Source: Daphnia carinata
Taxonomy: Eukaryota > Arthropoda > Branchiopoda > Diplostraca > Daphniidae
Assembly: GCF_022539665.2 (NCBI RefSeq)
Contig: NC_081335.1
Coordinates: 372,001-436,000 of the forward strand
Reading direction: 5' to 3'
Length of the DNA stretch: 64,000 nucleotides
Position 1 is the first letter of the stretch. Every line of letters begins with the position of its first letter. Below are positions 13,919-26,327 of the stretch, piece by piece. The position numbers and the translations under genes were made by a program. Below the pieces are notes generated by a model. It made no database searches, was not told where the DNA came from, and worked only from the letters and a program-made list of their open reading frames with translations.

Positions 13919-16900
13919 ATGGAGATGGATTTTACTGATGGAGGGCAATGGCCATTGGAAGAAGGCGATTTAACGGACGATTCGTTTGCAAATGGATCGT
14001 CCGGCATCGTGCCACAATTACTGATGCCCGTCTGGGCGTATCAATCGGCGGCCGTCTATCTCATCTTCATCAGCATCATGGGTTTGATAACCAACGCCAT
14101 CGTCGTCGTTGTCATTCTTAATGATCGACAGGTATTTGCTTTTAATTGTTGTTATTCTTTTTAGTCCTTCCTGCCTTGATCATTTCAACGAGTGCATTTG
14201 GGAAAAACACGTCAATCACTCAGAATTATTAAACAAGGGGATTGTAAGTTGAAATTGAAAAACATTTGAGTGGCAACGAACCGATTGCATTTCATTTAGG
14301 ATGGGAAATACAAAGGCAACTTCTGTAGTTTGATTGACAATGATATACGCTAAGAAAAAGCAAAAGATGATGGCAGTAGAGCATAAATTCAATTCGTATC
14401 GCCGAACTGTGCAATTGTCAAAGTTAAATTTATGGAGAAGTAAAACTCTGTATGCATCGTTCATATTCTTCCGTATTTTCTCGTGAGATTCATGTTACGA
14501 TTGTCACCTTGTGGCAGTTGCATCACATCCTTATGTGTGAAACGACGCCTTTTTTGCCATTCGGATAAAAATAGACACAGCTCTCGTTCCCCCCTCTTTT
14601 GGATTCACATGTTTACATATGTTTGACGTTCGTTTGCCAACCGCCTATTCAAGTCACACGTCCTAAAATATCAGTCTTTTTATTTGAGCTTGCATTTCCA
14701 TCTTGTTGTAGTTATATTTCTCGCTACGTTTCCCCTCCCACAAGCGTTTACATGTTTTGTTTTTTTAACGTAGTTGGCTTTCTTATCGTCTCCTTTCCGC
14801 TTCTATTTTGCATATTTAATTCTTTTTTGGCGTTGGACGTGGCGCATCTTTAATAGAAAATGACCCCCCTCAACTGGATGCTGCTCAATTTGGCTTGCTC
14901 CGATGGAACTATCGCAGGATTTGGGTATTAATTCTATTGAATTTAAATAGACATCAACATCAATCTTCTTTCATTGCATGTGCGACGCACTTCGATTGGC
15001 ACTGCGTTACAACAGAACAACCGTATCGACAGCCGCTGCTTTACAATTTGGATGGCCCTTCGGGCATGAATTCTGCGTCGCCTACGCAATGATTATGTCC
15101 ACAGCAGGTGAGTGTGTGATTATCTGACAAAAAAAAAAACAGCGGAATGTTCCATTTGCAATGGTCGAACCACTCCAAAACAGGAATCGGATCGATAACA
15201 ACTTTAACAGCTTTGGCCTTGTGGCGATGTCAGTTGGTTGTCTACTGTCCGGCAAAACGGGGCAGCGGCTTTGCTAACAACAACAACAACAACAACGGAG
15301 CACAACTGGGACATTGCCGGGCCGCCCTTTTACTGGCCATTATATGGACGTATTCTTTAGCTGTGACTTGCCCGCCTCTTTTCGGATGGGGACGGTACGA
15401 CAGAGAAGCTGCTCACATCAGGTAGGACGTATAAAATCAACTCTTACGCCCTATAAATCTGCCATTTTACGAACGTTCGTCCGACATGTAATGCGATGCT
15501 CGACGTGCCTTATCTCTACGTCTTTTGCATACCTCAGTTCCCGTCATATATAGACGGGATTGAAAATAATGACCAGAAGACTGCGCTTCCAACCTTACCT
15601 AACTTTACAAATTTTGCGAGCCCCTTTTCCCCCTTAGCCAAATGTATATTTATTAATCTTGCTGATTGAAAAGCCGTCATTCTCTTTTCTTGAATTACGT
15701 CGACGGACAATCGAGACGTAATGTGTAAGATGCTCTTGGTGCTCCTCTTATTGATTCGTACTTGGGTTGAACTGCTACGCGCACGATAATTACAGTTTTC
15801 CTTTTCAATGGACGATCCGCCTTTCCTTATAATCCGGATAGTCTTATATAGAATTGCAGCGTGTGACTGTGTTTGTACACACATTTATATAGTGGGTCTT
15901 ATACTATATACTTTCACTACCGCCAATATCACGAAATACCTTGCAGCTGCTCGGTGAATTGGGAGTCTAAAATGGACAACAATAGATCGTACATCTTCTA
16001 CATGTTTGCCCTTGGATTATTCGTTCCTTTGATCGTTATCGTCGCTTCTTACGTCAGCATCTTACGCGTCGTCAAAAAGGTAATAAAAACAATGTCCTTA
16101 AAGGTTTTTTGATTGGACTGTGTCTTTCGTTCTCGATGCTGGATTGTATTGACTTTGAAATTTTGCTCAGACGGGCAAGTTTAGGAACACTGCGTTGGCT
16201 ACGCTGAAGCAGACACAACAAAACGACCAGCAAATAACAGCTGACTTGCAAGAAGTGAAGCAGCAATTGAATGACAACAACAATCAACGAAACAAAAGTA
16301 CCAAGAGCAGCAATAGCAATGCGGCTGAAAAACGAGTCACCGTCATGGTGGCCTGTATGATCGGCGCATTTATGACGGCCTGGACGCCCTATTCCATTTT
16401 GGCTCTTTTCGAAACGTTCATTGGCGGCCCTAGTAACTCGTACAACAACGTGTCTTCATTTCAAGACGATGGCAATGAAAACGTTGTTTACTTTGTCAGT
16501 GGAATTTCACCTGGATTCGCCACCATTCCATCGCTTTTTGCTAAAACGTCAGCTGTCCTCAACCCATTGATTTACGGACTACTCAACACGCAGGTAAACG
16601 ATGAATGCTTAAACAAAAAGAATTAAGTTTTGACTCGTTTTTAAATCAATTAGTTTCGTTCTGCCTGGGAGAAATTTTCATTTCGATTTCTAAGTAGACG
16701 TCGACGTCGCCGTGAGTATAGTCAGGAAATGATGGGCGTGTCGATGAATGCAACCAGTCGGCGTCTACGACAATTGTTGGATTTCAGTTACACAATGAGA
16801 CCTTCATTAACTGTCAACTTGCCCATGGCAGAAATCGTTCCCATCCTCAACAACGAATCGCATCCAGAACCGCAATACAGATCGACTTCTTTCAGGATCG

Positions 16901-17220
16901 TAGGTACTCAACCCACTACCCAGATTCTACCACAACGTCAATCGGCCATTAAACAAGATCGTAGAACGGAAACTCGGTCAAGAAGCAATTCTTTGGACGA
17001 TCGGCCAGTCACGAACGAATCATCCAAATGTATCGCACGGAATCCTATACAACACGAGCAGCCTGTCAAGTTGGTGGTCGTTCGTTTGCTGTCTGATTCG
17101 ACGAGCTGTTGCTACACGACGGATGAAACATCCCTTGATGCCAGCAGTTGCCCTGCCGGACATTCTCCATACAAAAATCGATTCAACAAAAGCAAAAACA
17201 ATCAGCCCCAGCAAGTATAA
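13919..17220 (+). CDS. Ciliary-type opsin (pteropsin-like), copy 2
   Basis: Paralogue of the upstream opsin. Exons: 13919-14131, 14857-14924, 15016-15107, 15184-15421, 15947-16079, 16171-16593, 16654-17220 (577 aa). Intron positions and phases match copy 1 exactly; exons 2, 3 and 5 have the same lengths (68, 92, 133 nt). It keeps the Schiff-base lysine (codon 16543-16545, about K373), NPLIY, NTQFR, the TM3 and loop-2 cysteines and the loop-2 Glu. It also carries W-R-C (Trp codon 15222-15224) instead of D/E-R-Y. A seven-Asn run encoded by perfect AAC repeats (15276-15296) lengthens intracellular loop 2 by five codons relative to copy 1. The third intracellular loop (about 16171-16320) is Gln/Asn-rich and differs from copy 1. 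The tail is long and Ser/Thr-rich. The ATG at 13919 is the first in frame before TM1. Confidence 0.92.
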
Positions 17221-19790
17221 GATCAGTTAAAGCCCAACTCGACTTTGTCGGTATGTTGTAATTTGGGACAAATTCCTGATGGGAGGGGTGAGAGGGTTAA
17301 TTTTGTTTGTAATGCATTTATCCTGTTGATATGACGAAATAGTTCACATTTCTCTTCCTTTGTTCTTCTAGGACGAAATCATCTAAGCTGAGACGTTGTA
17401 ATTAGCCAGGAACAGGAATGTAATTTTCAACAACAAATTATTCATTAATAACCATAGTGTGTTCATTTCCATCGTTTCTGTATTCTCTTTACACATATCT
17501 ATTTCGAAAAACTGGAGCAAAGTAATTATCGATCGTTTCGACAACGATTTAACTTGATTGAGAAGCCTTGGACAAGAAAATGGGCGAACCTCTTTCTTGA
17601 CTTGGAATTGATATTTGTTTAAAAAAGTGATTTCTGTTCATTGATCTCTAACACGAATGTGTAATAATTATGACGTACTGATACATGCTCTAGGAAATAC
17701 GACGACACAGGGTCCGTACTCATTTCGTGATCTCTATTACCCGATAGTTTTTACGGGACGAATGTAATTACATCATACAATGCACATTGATTGCTGCCCT
17801 ACGTGTAATGTACGAAAATGACATCATCAATACATTCCATCCAATAAACAAAGACGAATGTTAAAATGCTATCAAGACATGTGAGATTCGAAGCTCGATG
17901 CACTTTTTTGGTAACACACAATGTTTTTCGAAGCTAAGAGGATTTTTACATAACATGCCACAGTGGCGTTTGCTTTATTGGGATGCTAGAGATGCAAAGT
18001 GATATCTGTGCAGTACATTGAATTCTTAAATTGGAATTCTCTCGTCAAATGTTAGAAAAAGAAAGATCCTTTTCCGGTTGACGACAGAGATTTTGATGGG
18101 AATACATTTGAGAAATATTTACTAAAGGTATAGACATGACAACATTGGAATAGATGTCAAGTGGATCGAATGGCACCGTGGGTGGCACAGGATTCAAGTG
18201 TCTGAAAGAATAACGAACCGTTAGGGAATAGGTGGACATATTGAACATTTCGTTAGCTCGTCCACAACGTTTCTTTGCTTTTTCTTAAAGAAAAATAGCG
18301 TGGCTAATATCATGGGCAATTGTATTGTCAACTGTTCCGTCGAATTCCCCGTAAGTGATGGATCCAATGCTGGTATGTTTTTGTGGTCTTGTTGAATTCC
18401 TACTTACATGTTTTTCTCCTTGCACATGGCTGCCTATGTAACTTTAGCTTAGAGATATTTTACCATCAAAGCATTTCATCAGTATTGTGGAATAGTCTTT
18501 TTCAGATTGTTTTTGGTTTGTCTGTGTTATTTTCTAGGTCTATATGTTATTGATTCCCATATGGTCTGCTGTAACTCATGTTTAGTACACCAGTAAGGCA
18601 TTAACCGTTTATCTGGGTTTGAACAAATGGAAACACAAGTTGCAAATAATGTTTAAAAACTGATCCTTTTAGATAGATTTGGATGTCAAACAACTATTAT
18701 TCCCAATTTTCGATATGTTCCTTGTATCGCTTCTATCTCCTAGTTTTGTTTTATTGCTCGGAGAAAAGTGATTCGTTGTTGCTCGGTTTTTTGTTTTGCT
18801 TCCTCTGGGTATCTGTTACATTTCCCTTTTTGATTTATTTGACTTTTTGATTTTGCTAGGTTATATAACAATCCCTTCTCCGCTGTTGCCATAATATACT
18901 GCGGAGCATGCTGGCAGCGTTTTAATAAAAGGAACCAATTCCACAAGCATTTTAGGGCCCGTACCCGCGTAGAATGTCTGCGAGGGTTGTTGCCATGACG
19001 ACATGGCTCGGCAAGGTGTATCATCAAACAAGTACACAAGAGTAAACCAAACCAGTGTATGTGCCTTGAATGCTAAACCATCACTTCAGCATGACAAAAT
19101 AATGTAAGTAGATTGATTGTTAATTAAATTAAAATCTCACGTGCCATTTGGTGTCAACTTAATCAGAATTTGGCCGGATTTTCAGTGAGCAGCACCTTTA
19201 TAGTTTTCATCCGATTATCACCTGACTTTCCATCCCCCGCCCTACAGTGGCTGATGTACCGGCGTTGATGTGAAGGTATAAATCGTTTTCGTTATCCATG
19301 AGAAAATTAGACCATCCTAACGGCAGTGAGCCTTCATTTTCCAGCTTCTTATTTTTCCCTTTTTTCTTTTCTAGCCTCATAAGAAGCTTAGATTCTTATT
19401 GCATCGTTGCTACAGTGTCGCTACACGCCGATCTTCTTCCATCTATTCAACATCAATCGTGCTGACGTCACACATTTCAAATAGTAAGAGAATCGACTTT
19501 TCCAGGAATTTCAATTTGCTATCATGCAGCTTTTTTCTTTCTTTTCATCTTTACGGGTTTTGCGTTGGCATCAGTCGTTGCTGCTCGTGTCAAACGCGAT
19601 CTGTTAAAAATGACTTCATCTTTTTCTTTCTGAAAAATATAAATCGATTCGTTAACGGTATAAAATAAGTGATCCCTTTTTTTACGTTTTGCTGCATCAT
19701 ACAACAACTGAAATCGATCCCCGCTTTTTTTTGTCTGTTGTTATATAGGATATCCCTGGAAACTTAACCTTGTAATAAAACCAATCAACC
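17221..19790. other. Intergenic, no recognisable gene
   Basis: About 2.5 kb between opsin copy 2 and the next gene. Only short low-complexity frames are present. Part of it may be the opsin 3' UTR and the 5' region of the downstream gene. Confidence 0.5.
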
Positions 19791-22255
19791 ATGTCGCCGA
19801 CCGTGCCGACAACGACGGACCCGTCCAATTCCTGGATTCGTCTCGGCTCGTCTTCACTTCCGTCTTCAACTGCTGGCTCCGTGTCGAATCTGATTCGGGC
19901 CGACCAATCAACCAGACAACATTGCGAAGATGATGGCGTGCAAGGCAACAGAATTGCCGATGCATACGGTAGACCTCTGGACATGTGCAACGAAAATGGA
20001 GGAGAACATAACGGAAATTGTTGGTTATTGACGCACCAGAGTGTGTCATCAGTATCGCTAAATGGAAGTTGGCCTCGTCGGGATGATCACGAGCCAATGA
20101 CTATGGAGACGGCCGAGTTTTGGATTCATCAACTCCATTCCGTCTTGCACGAAACTAGCTCCAATCTCAATCTCATTGTTGCCTTTCATCATCGTCAAAT
20201 GCAGAAACGGCAAAGTCAACTATCTTCGGGTAAGTTCCGCCCCCGTTTTTTTTCCTTTTGAAAGATGTAACTTACCCTTAAACTAAGAGTTTTCAGGTAA
20301 AAGATTTTTATGAAATCCCCACGAGCCGGGGAAATAAAATTCAGAGCTAACCCAATCAAAATTTTAAACAGTCGCACAGACTGTGTAATGGGATCGTTAA
20401 TGCTACCTTGACATTTTCCGCTTTAGCGATCTATACTTTTATGTACGCAACGAATATTTATAAGAAATGGGCTTTGCCAAATCAAATACATCAAAACTGA
20501 GCGGGTAAAAAAAAAAGGGGGGGGGGGGAATAGTTTGACTATTGAACGGTGGCAAAAAGATGAGATGCAGTCAATAACTTTCCGCTCAAGCCGCTCGAAC
20601 ATCAACCCGTCCAGCCTTATCGTTCCACATGGACGCCTCTTTCATTTCGGTTTGGGAGATTGAGTGTCAATGACATGACCTGTGTTGATTATTTTCCAAG
20701 GCGGATAATACCACGGAAACTGTGCAGTGAGATCAAACGATTTTCCCCCATTTTCTATCAACTATTTCTATTTATGTCTTGTTATTACCAAAGAAATTAA
20801 AATGTCGCATTATTTACAGATTTATATGCAAAGCCAGCAGAGACGATAATGAAATCCAAGTCTGTGGCAGTTCAGACAAACAGCGAAACGGACAATGAGA
20901 AGCAAATGGACTCTGCTAAAGAATCGAAATTGAGTTATCATCAGAAATCAGTTGCCACACCGCGTCTTTATTGTCATTCAGATTGCTCAATTATCGCCGC
21001 ATCACCAGCCGTTCCATCAAAGCCAAAAGTATCAACCGTATCGCTGGATGGATGCCGTTTCCGTGGTAACAGCTGTTGCTCAGCGTCTTCCCACTGCTGC
21101 CGAACTTGTAAAACGCCTAACAGGCAAAAAATGCCACCACCTCATCGTGACGAGTCCAAGAGCAATCACGATCGTCAGTGGGAAAAGAATATCAACACAT
21201 CCATTTTGCTGTTGAACGATGCCTGGCAATTGGCTGGATTGCACACTCGTCAGCGAATGTCCATCCTCAGTCGCCATTATAGGATTCTTTATCGACACTA
21301 TCGGAGGCTACGCAAACGCCATCGCCATTTGCGTCGATCTATGCGCCGCACGTCTCAACAAACTCGTTACATTCAACACCAACTTCAGGTAAAATTTTAC
21401 ATTTTTGCCCTAGTTCTATAGATTTCGTTATTCCCAATTGAACACGATGTCGGGGCTATGCACTGTGTCTGGAACAAGAGGCTGATGGGAAAGTAAACAA
21501 AAGCCGCTTTTTGCTTTAATGTTATTTTTCTGAGGGATCTCGAATGCTTCTCTTGTATTTCGCCCCCTTTTTTTTTTAGGAGAATAGATCTTTTGTCCGT
21601 AAAAGCAAACTGGGGATTTTCTTTTCTTTCCCCCTTTCCTTTTTTGGCTGCAGAAGCGTTCAGAGTTTTTTGCGCAACTTTGCTCTCCATATTCATTCTT
21701 TGTGTAGGCTGCTAGAATTTCTTTTGTTTTGCAAAGACTTCATGCTGTTGGCGATTGCGTTGAAACTTAAACGTTTGTAGCCAATGTCTTGTTTATTCAG
21801 CACAAAGACAGGGTCAATACCAACTTTGTCCATTGAAGACTACAGGATAAACAAGCAGCTAAAATCCTTGTTTGTTTATGCGACGCTGTACTTAAACATT
21901 ACGTTTTATTGATGGCGAGCGATCATAGATTCTATTGGAATCAATCGTGAAGCAAGTGGACGATGTTGCCATTGACTGGGTTGACCGTCTGAAAGGATTG
22001 GTCGAAGACACTACAGCCGATGGATCTTCATCGGATTATTCATATTCACCGTGCGACCTCACGTCACGATCGTCGTTAGCAGGAAGGGGATCAGAGCGAC
22101 TGAAATCATCGCCTTTGTCAGCGCCAACATGCAATTCATTCAGCCTTTATCGATGGTACTCTTCGTTGTCTCTGAAACTCAGCTGGATTCAGACGTCGCA
22201 TAGGAACGTCATCGAAAAAATCCTCTTATTCCAGCGTATCTCTCAAGATGTTTGA
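19791..22255 (+). CDS. Unrecognised three-exon gene, 444 aa
   Basis: Exons 19791-20229, 20820-21388 and 21929-22255 join in phase through GT-AG introns. I do not recognise the family. The N-terminal third is Ser/Thr/Asn-rich and looks disordered, ending in a probable helix (EFWIHQLHSVLHETSSNLN) followed by a basic stretch. The middle exon has a Cys-rich patch (around SCCSASSHCCRTCK) and then a strongly basic Arg/His/Tyr-rich helix near its end (IMSILSRHY region to RRSMRRTSQQ). The last exon begins ILLESIVKQVDDVAIDWVDR, an amphipathic helix, and ends Ser-rich. No signal peptide or membrane segment is visible. A nuclear or nucleic-acid-binding role is possible from the basic region but is only a guess. 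The 590-bp first intron contains an A10-G12 homopolymer near 20507-20528. Confidence 0.6.
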
Positions 22256-23952
22256 TGTCTTGTACGGATGTGTATTGCTGATTCGCAATGAAAAAAGAAC
22301 TACCGGCCAGCTCTTTTGTCCAGCACTTGCTACAAAGTTCAGTGCTTTGACACCGGCATACATCTTCTTCAATCCGTGTGTATACAAAAGATCTTTATTA
22401 TTCCTTTTATACTCCATGTTTTATTCATGTACATGTACTCTTTTGCATATTGCCACACCGTCGCCTATTTCCGATTATTAGAAATCGCGTTGGTGATGGA
22501 ACTGAATTTTGAAATGCCAATTTATTTCTACGTCGTTATTCCGATGTTTTAGAGCTTTGTTGATATCCTCGATCCGTCGTTCACGTATCTTTTTCCAAGT
22601 CTTTAATCATTCTTTCTTTGAAACGGCTTTAATTAGGAAATGATTCCTAGCAACCTCATATGTACGTTTAATGATTCAAACTTTGTAAGCTGATGTGTTC
22701 ACATTTTTGCTTAAGGACTTTTTCGCCGAGTTGCTATGCATAATGCAAAAGAAAAAATCAGGAAAGTTTCAGCTCTAAAACATCAAGAAAATTCAAGAAA
22801 ATTGAATTATAACATGAGGCAGCCTTTGTGGGTGGGTTTTGGTAACAAGTGAAGTTTTAAAATCTATTCTACATGTATGTTGTATTAACTATGTTCTAGC
22901 CAAACAAAGATGGAGATAAGATGCTACCGTTTATGTAACCCATACCCACAGCCTTACATGATCATAGCTGCCAGCCATCAATCTCATTTATGTGAACAAA
23001 ATCAAATATTTGTCGCAGAAGTAGTAGTGGTGAGTAGTAAGTTGGAGGGAGTGTCAACTTTTTGTTTAGATTAGTTAATGTTATGCACAAGTCTCTAATC
23101 CCAAACGTAGTTTGTTTCATGCAAAGTACGTACTAGATTCATTCAACTTTGATGTACAGTTCTAATATTTAACTTGTGCCAAGCCAACAGGAAAGAAGAC
23201 ATATTCAGATGGATTATAGAAAAATGTTAGTTGGGCCTTTTGTAGTTTTCCGTTTCTTTTGTTTTGCTGCCTCTCACGTCCCACCGATGATTCCCTCTGA
23301 ATAATGAACGTCTAATTTGCTGTGCGAGATTCTGTTCGTCTGTTCTAATTTATTTGGCAGGGAAACGAATCTGCAGTATCGATCCAGACGGCCCTAAACA
23401 CTAAATTCTCAGATGTATTCCGTCTTCATTGTAAACGCAACTGAAGAAGCCGAATAACAAGAAGAAGAGACACGCCAAAGAAACGGGGGAAGTAACATAA
23501 CAAAAAGCAAAACATCGTCATTCTTTTCTTCACTTCTTCTTCTGCCCCGCCTCCCCCTCCCCCCCAAGCTTTTGGAGTATGCACTTGAATCGACTTGCAT
23601 CGTTGTTTAATGATGGCGATGCGGCCCACAGCGATATCGGTTGATGTCTGATCGGTGAAACAAGTAAAAAATAGGCGAACTGCGACGTCTTTGGTTTGAT
23701 AACTCTTTTCAAGTTGATGACTACATCTACTAACATTTTTCAATTTTCTTTCAACTTTATTTAGCCATCTCTTTTTTTTTCGTTTTCTTTTAGGGTTTCT
23801 TGTCGACTTCATTGTCGGTCCCCTTCTGTAGTTCCTTAAGCCTTGCACATTCGATTACGTTTATTTTTGTACTTTTTACGCTTCATTGAAAGTAGGAAAT
23901 TGCACAAGAAGGCAACAACAAAGTCGAGACACTGTTAGAATTTCATTCGTAA
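22256..23952. other. Intergenic, convergent 3' regions
   Basis: Lies between the stop of the unrecognised gene and the likely poly(A) site of the SIAH-like gene on the other strand. Contains homopolymer C and T runs. No coding exon recognised. Confidence 0.45.
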
Positions 23953-23958
23953 TTTATT
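23953..23958 (-). terminator. Poly(A) signal of the SIAH-like gene
   Basis: TTTATT on the plus strand reads AATAAA on the minus strand, about 255 nt downstream of the stop at 24212. It is the nearest canonical hexamer I saw for this gene. Confidence 0.4.
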
Positions 23959-24211
23959 CCACTTGTTCCATTTTTTACACAAAGCACCGTCTTGCTTAAA
24001 GCGGACGCCGATAAGAAACGCGTAAAGCCTTTGTATTTGAGATTACACAGAAGAGACGACGCCAACGCAAAGGACGAAGAAAAAAGTTTAGCAGCAAACA
24101 ACTTAGAGTGCTTTCACTACAAATTCAATAAATACCCACCTGTAAGACGAGCAAAAAACGGAAAAGAAAAATATGCGACATCTCTATGTGTTTTTTTTTT
24201 TTTGGTTTACT

Positions 24212-26027
24212 CTAGTTGTCCTGGAAAGTGTGGCTGGACGTGTCTAATTGTTGCAATTCGACGTGCAAACGCAATTTGCTCCCTCGGTCGCGAGTGAAAT
24301 GCTCCAACTTGTCGCCTCGGATACTAAAACAATCTTCAGAGTGGCAGAGCTGACTCGTCCGGGTCGATTCGGCGTGTGTTTGCCGAGTGTAGGAAGCACG
24401 TCGGCCCAGTGAACCGTTTACCGTCACAGTGTAAGTGAAATCCGATTCGGAACGGCCTGCGACGTCATCAGATCGACCTCTACTACCCACCAAGTAGGCA
24501 GACACGTAAAACATCGAGTTGGGTATATGCTGGAAAACGTTGAGACGAAAAATGCGGCCGAAACATGAAAGGGCCCAATCGGTGTAGAAAAGGGTGGGCG
24601 AGTTGAGTTCCACGTCGATCTCCTGGCGACTTCCTTCCAGGAAACGGAGCGAATGGGTCGAGCGCAAGTGCGGCACCATCTCCTGCTGAAAACCCGTCCA
24701 TGAACACGTGCGGAAGAGGCAGTTGTAATGACGAAACGGGCAAGTCGATTCGTGGGCGTTTTTACCAGACAATAAAATCGCTACTGGACATCCCAGTCCA
24801 GCGTTCCGGCAAGGATATTTCAGCAATTCAGCCATCCGTTCTACGGCAAAGTTCCTCATTTCCGACATCCGGTCCCGACACGTGGGGCATTGATTTAACT
24901 GGCTCTTGCATTTCCCGCAGACCTGCAGTCCCGAACAACGTCCGTGTTACATAAAAATGTGACCGACATGTATAAAAAGTATTTGATTTAAAGTTTCTTT
25001 ACCAGGTGGCCCCGACGACATTGATGGATTGGTGGGGAGATCGGTTCCAAACAGACGGGACATTCGATTAAGCTCAAGAGCCGGGCGTGAAACTCGTCCA
25101 ATTCGTTGTTAATTTCTCGTTCTGCAGGTGCGGTAGTAGCAGCGACAGTGGCAACAGATGAGGTGGTGGCAGCAACAGTCGCCGAAGATGAGGTAGTGGC
25201 ACCAACAGTAGTAGCAGACGAGGAAGCAGCTCCGACAGTAGCACTAGATGTTATGACTTCTATGGAAGATTCTGGTGATTCCCTTGGTCTGTTGCCATGT
25301 GAGAAATCATGCAGCTTTGGTGATCCAAACAGATTTATTGTGCCATCTTCATCAGAAAACAATCCCAATTCCTGTCTGTTTTCGTAATCCATGGTTGATC
25401 TTGGGGGTGGACGAACTCTAAACTGCTGAATGCTGGTAGATGCCCGGAAGGAAACAGAAGACCTTTCATTGCTTGTGTCTGAATGTCCAGTTGGTGTCAT
25501 TCCACTTCTGAGACTTGGCTGGTAACCACTACTGCTACTGCTGCTATTGCCATTGCTGCTGCTGGCACTGGCATGACTAGTACCATTACCTCCAGCTGGA
25601 CCTTCAACTCTCTCAATTGAGTCAACAGGATCAAGCAGAATCATGGACTGCCTTGAACTGGTGGTAAGCTTCTGTTGCAGACTGCAGGAACAAACCAGAT
25701 TAGGAAAATCACAATGTGTGCAGTTGGGACCCCCGTAACCAAACAGCCTTCTATAAACTGTAAGAAAGAAATATAATAATATATTTTTTTAGGCTGGATC
25801 GTTTTAACGAAAATGATTAACCCCTTACATGAAGGCTGTAGAAATGCTACAAAAATATGGGCATAAAAGGAAATAATTTTCTGAAGTCAGTTATTAAATA
25901 TAATTTCGCAAAACTCACTATCTATGGGGCTGTCGGAATCTGACGAACTGTCACTGTCGGAATCTTCGGCCGGAGGACAAATTCGTTTCCAGCGGCCAGG
26001 GCTGAAATTATCTGAATAGCGTTTCAT
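24212..26027 (-). CDS. SIAH/Seven-in-absentia-like RING E3 ubiquitin ligase
   Basis: Predicted E3 that transfers ubiquitin to substrates bound by its SINA domain. Exons (minus): 26027-25919, 25757-25003, 24922-24212 (524 aa), phases consistent. The C3HC4 RING (about residues 268-305) starts CPVCLEPISPPIHQC, continues CRRGHLVCGKC across the exon 2/3 junction and ends CPTCR. The SIAH zinc-finger and substrate-binding region follow (YPCRNAGLGCPV, then the CPFRHYNC motif). Unlike SIAH1, where the RING sits near residue 40 of about 282, it is preceded by about 265 residues: an acidic Ser/Asp tract, a CTHCDFPNLVCSC cysteine cluster, long Ser runs and a Ser/Ala/Thr/Val repeat encoded around 25110-25240. 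ATG 26027 starts MKRYSDNFSP; an upstream in-frame ATG at 26117 exists, but the preceding residues look non-coding. Divergent from STYX, with the two starts about 300 bp apart, so a shared promoter is likely. Confidence 0.88.
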
Positions 26028-26327
26028 CTTTGAACGACAAAACGAAATAAACAAAGCTTTAAATTTGCATAAAATGCTCCTGACGACAACAGAAAATTTT
26101 GGATGTAGGATGGGCACGAAAAAAAAGTCGTTGAGTCGTCTGCTGACGTAATCGATTCATTGAAAATAAAGTATCGCTTGGGGAAACAACAAAACATTAC
26201 CTGTCGTTTGGTTTTCAAAAATATATATCAGAGGCTCTGAACTCCTCTAATGTTTATATTATTTATTTTTAGTTCATTTCTCGGCCAAAAAAGCATTTCG
26301 GTGGAAATTTAGACAAACTGCCCTGGA

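Noticed and set aside
23992-24190. Lys/Arg-rich open frame on the plus strand
   Set aside because: Lies in the 3' UTR of the SIAH-like gene on the opposite strand, with no ATG start and no similarity recognised.
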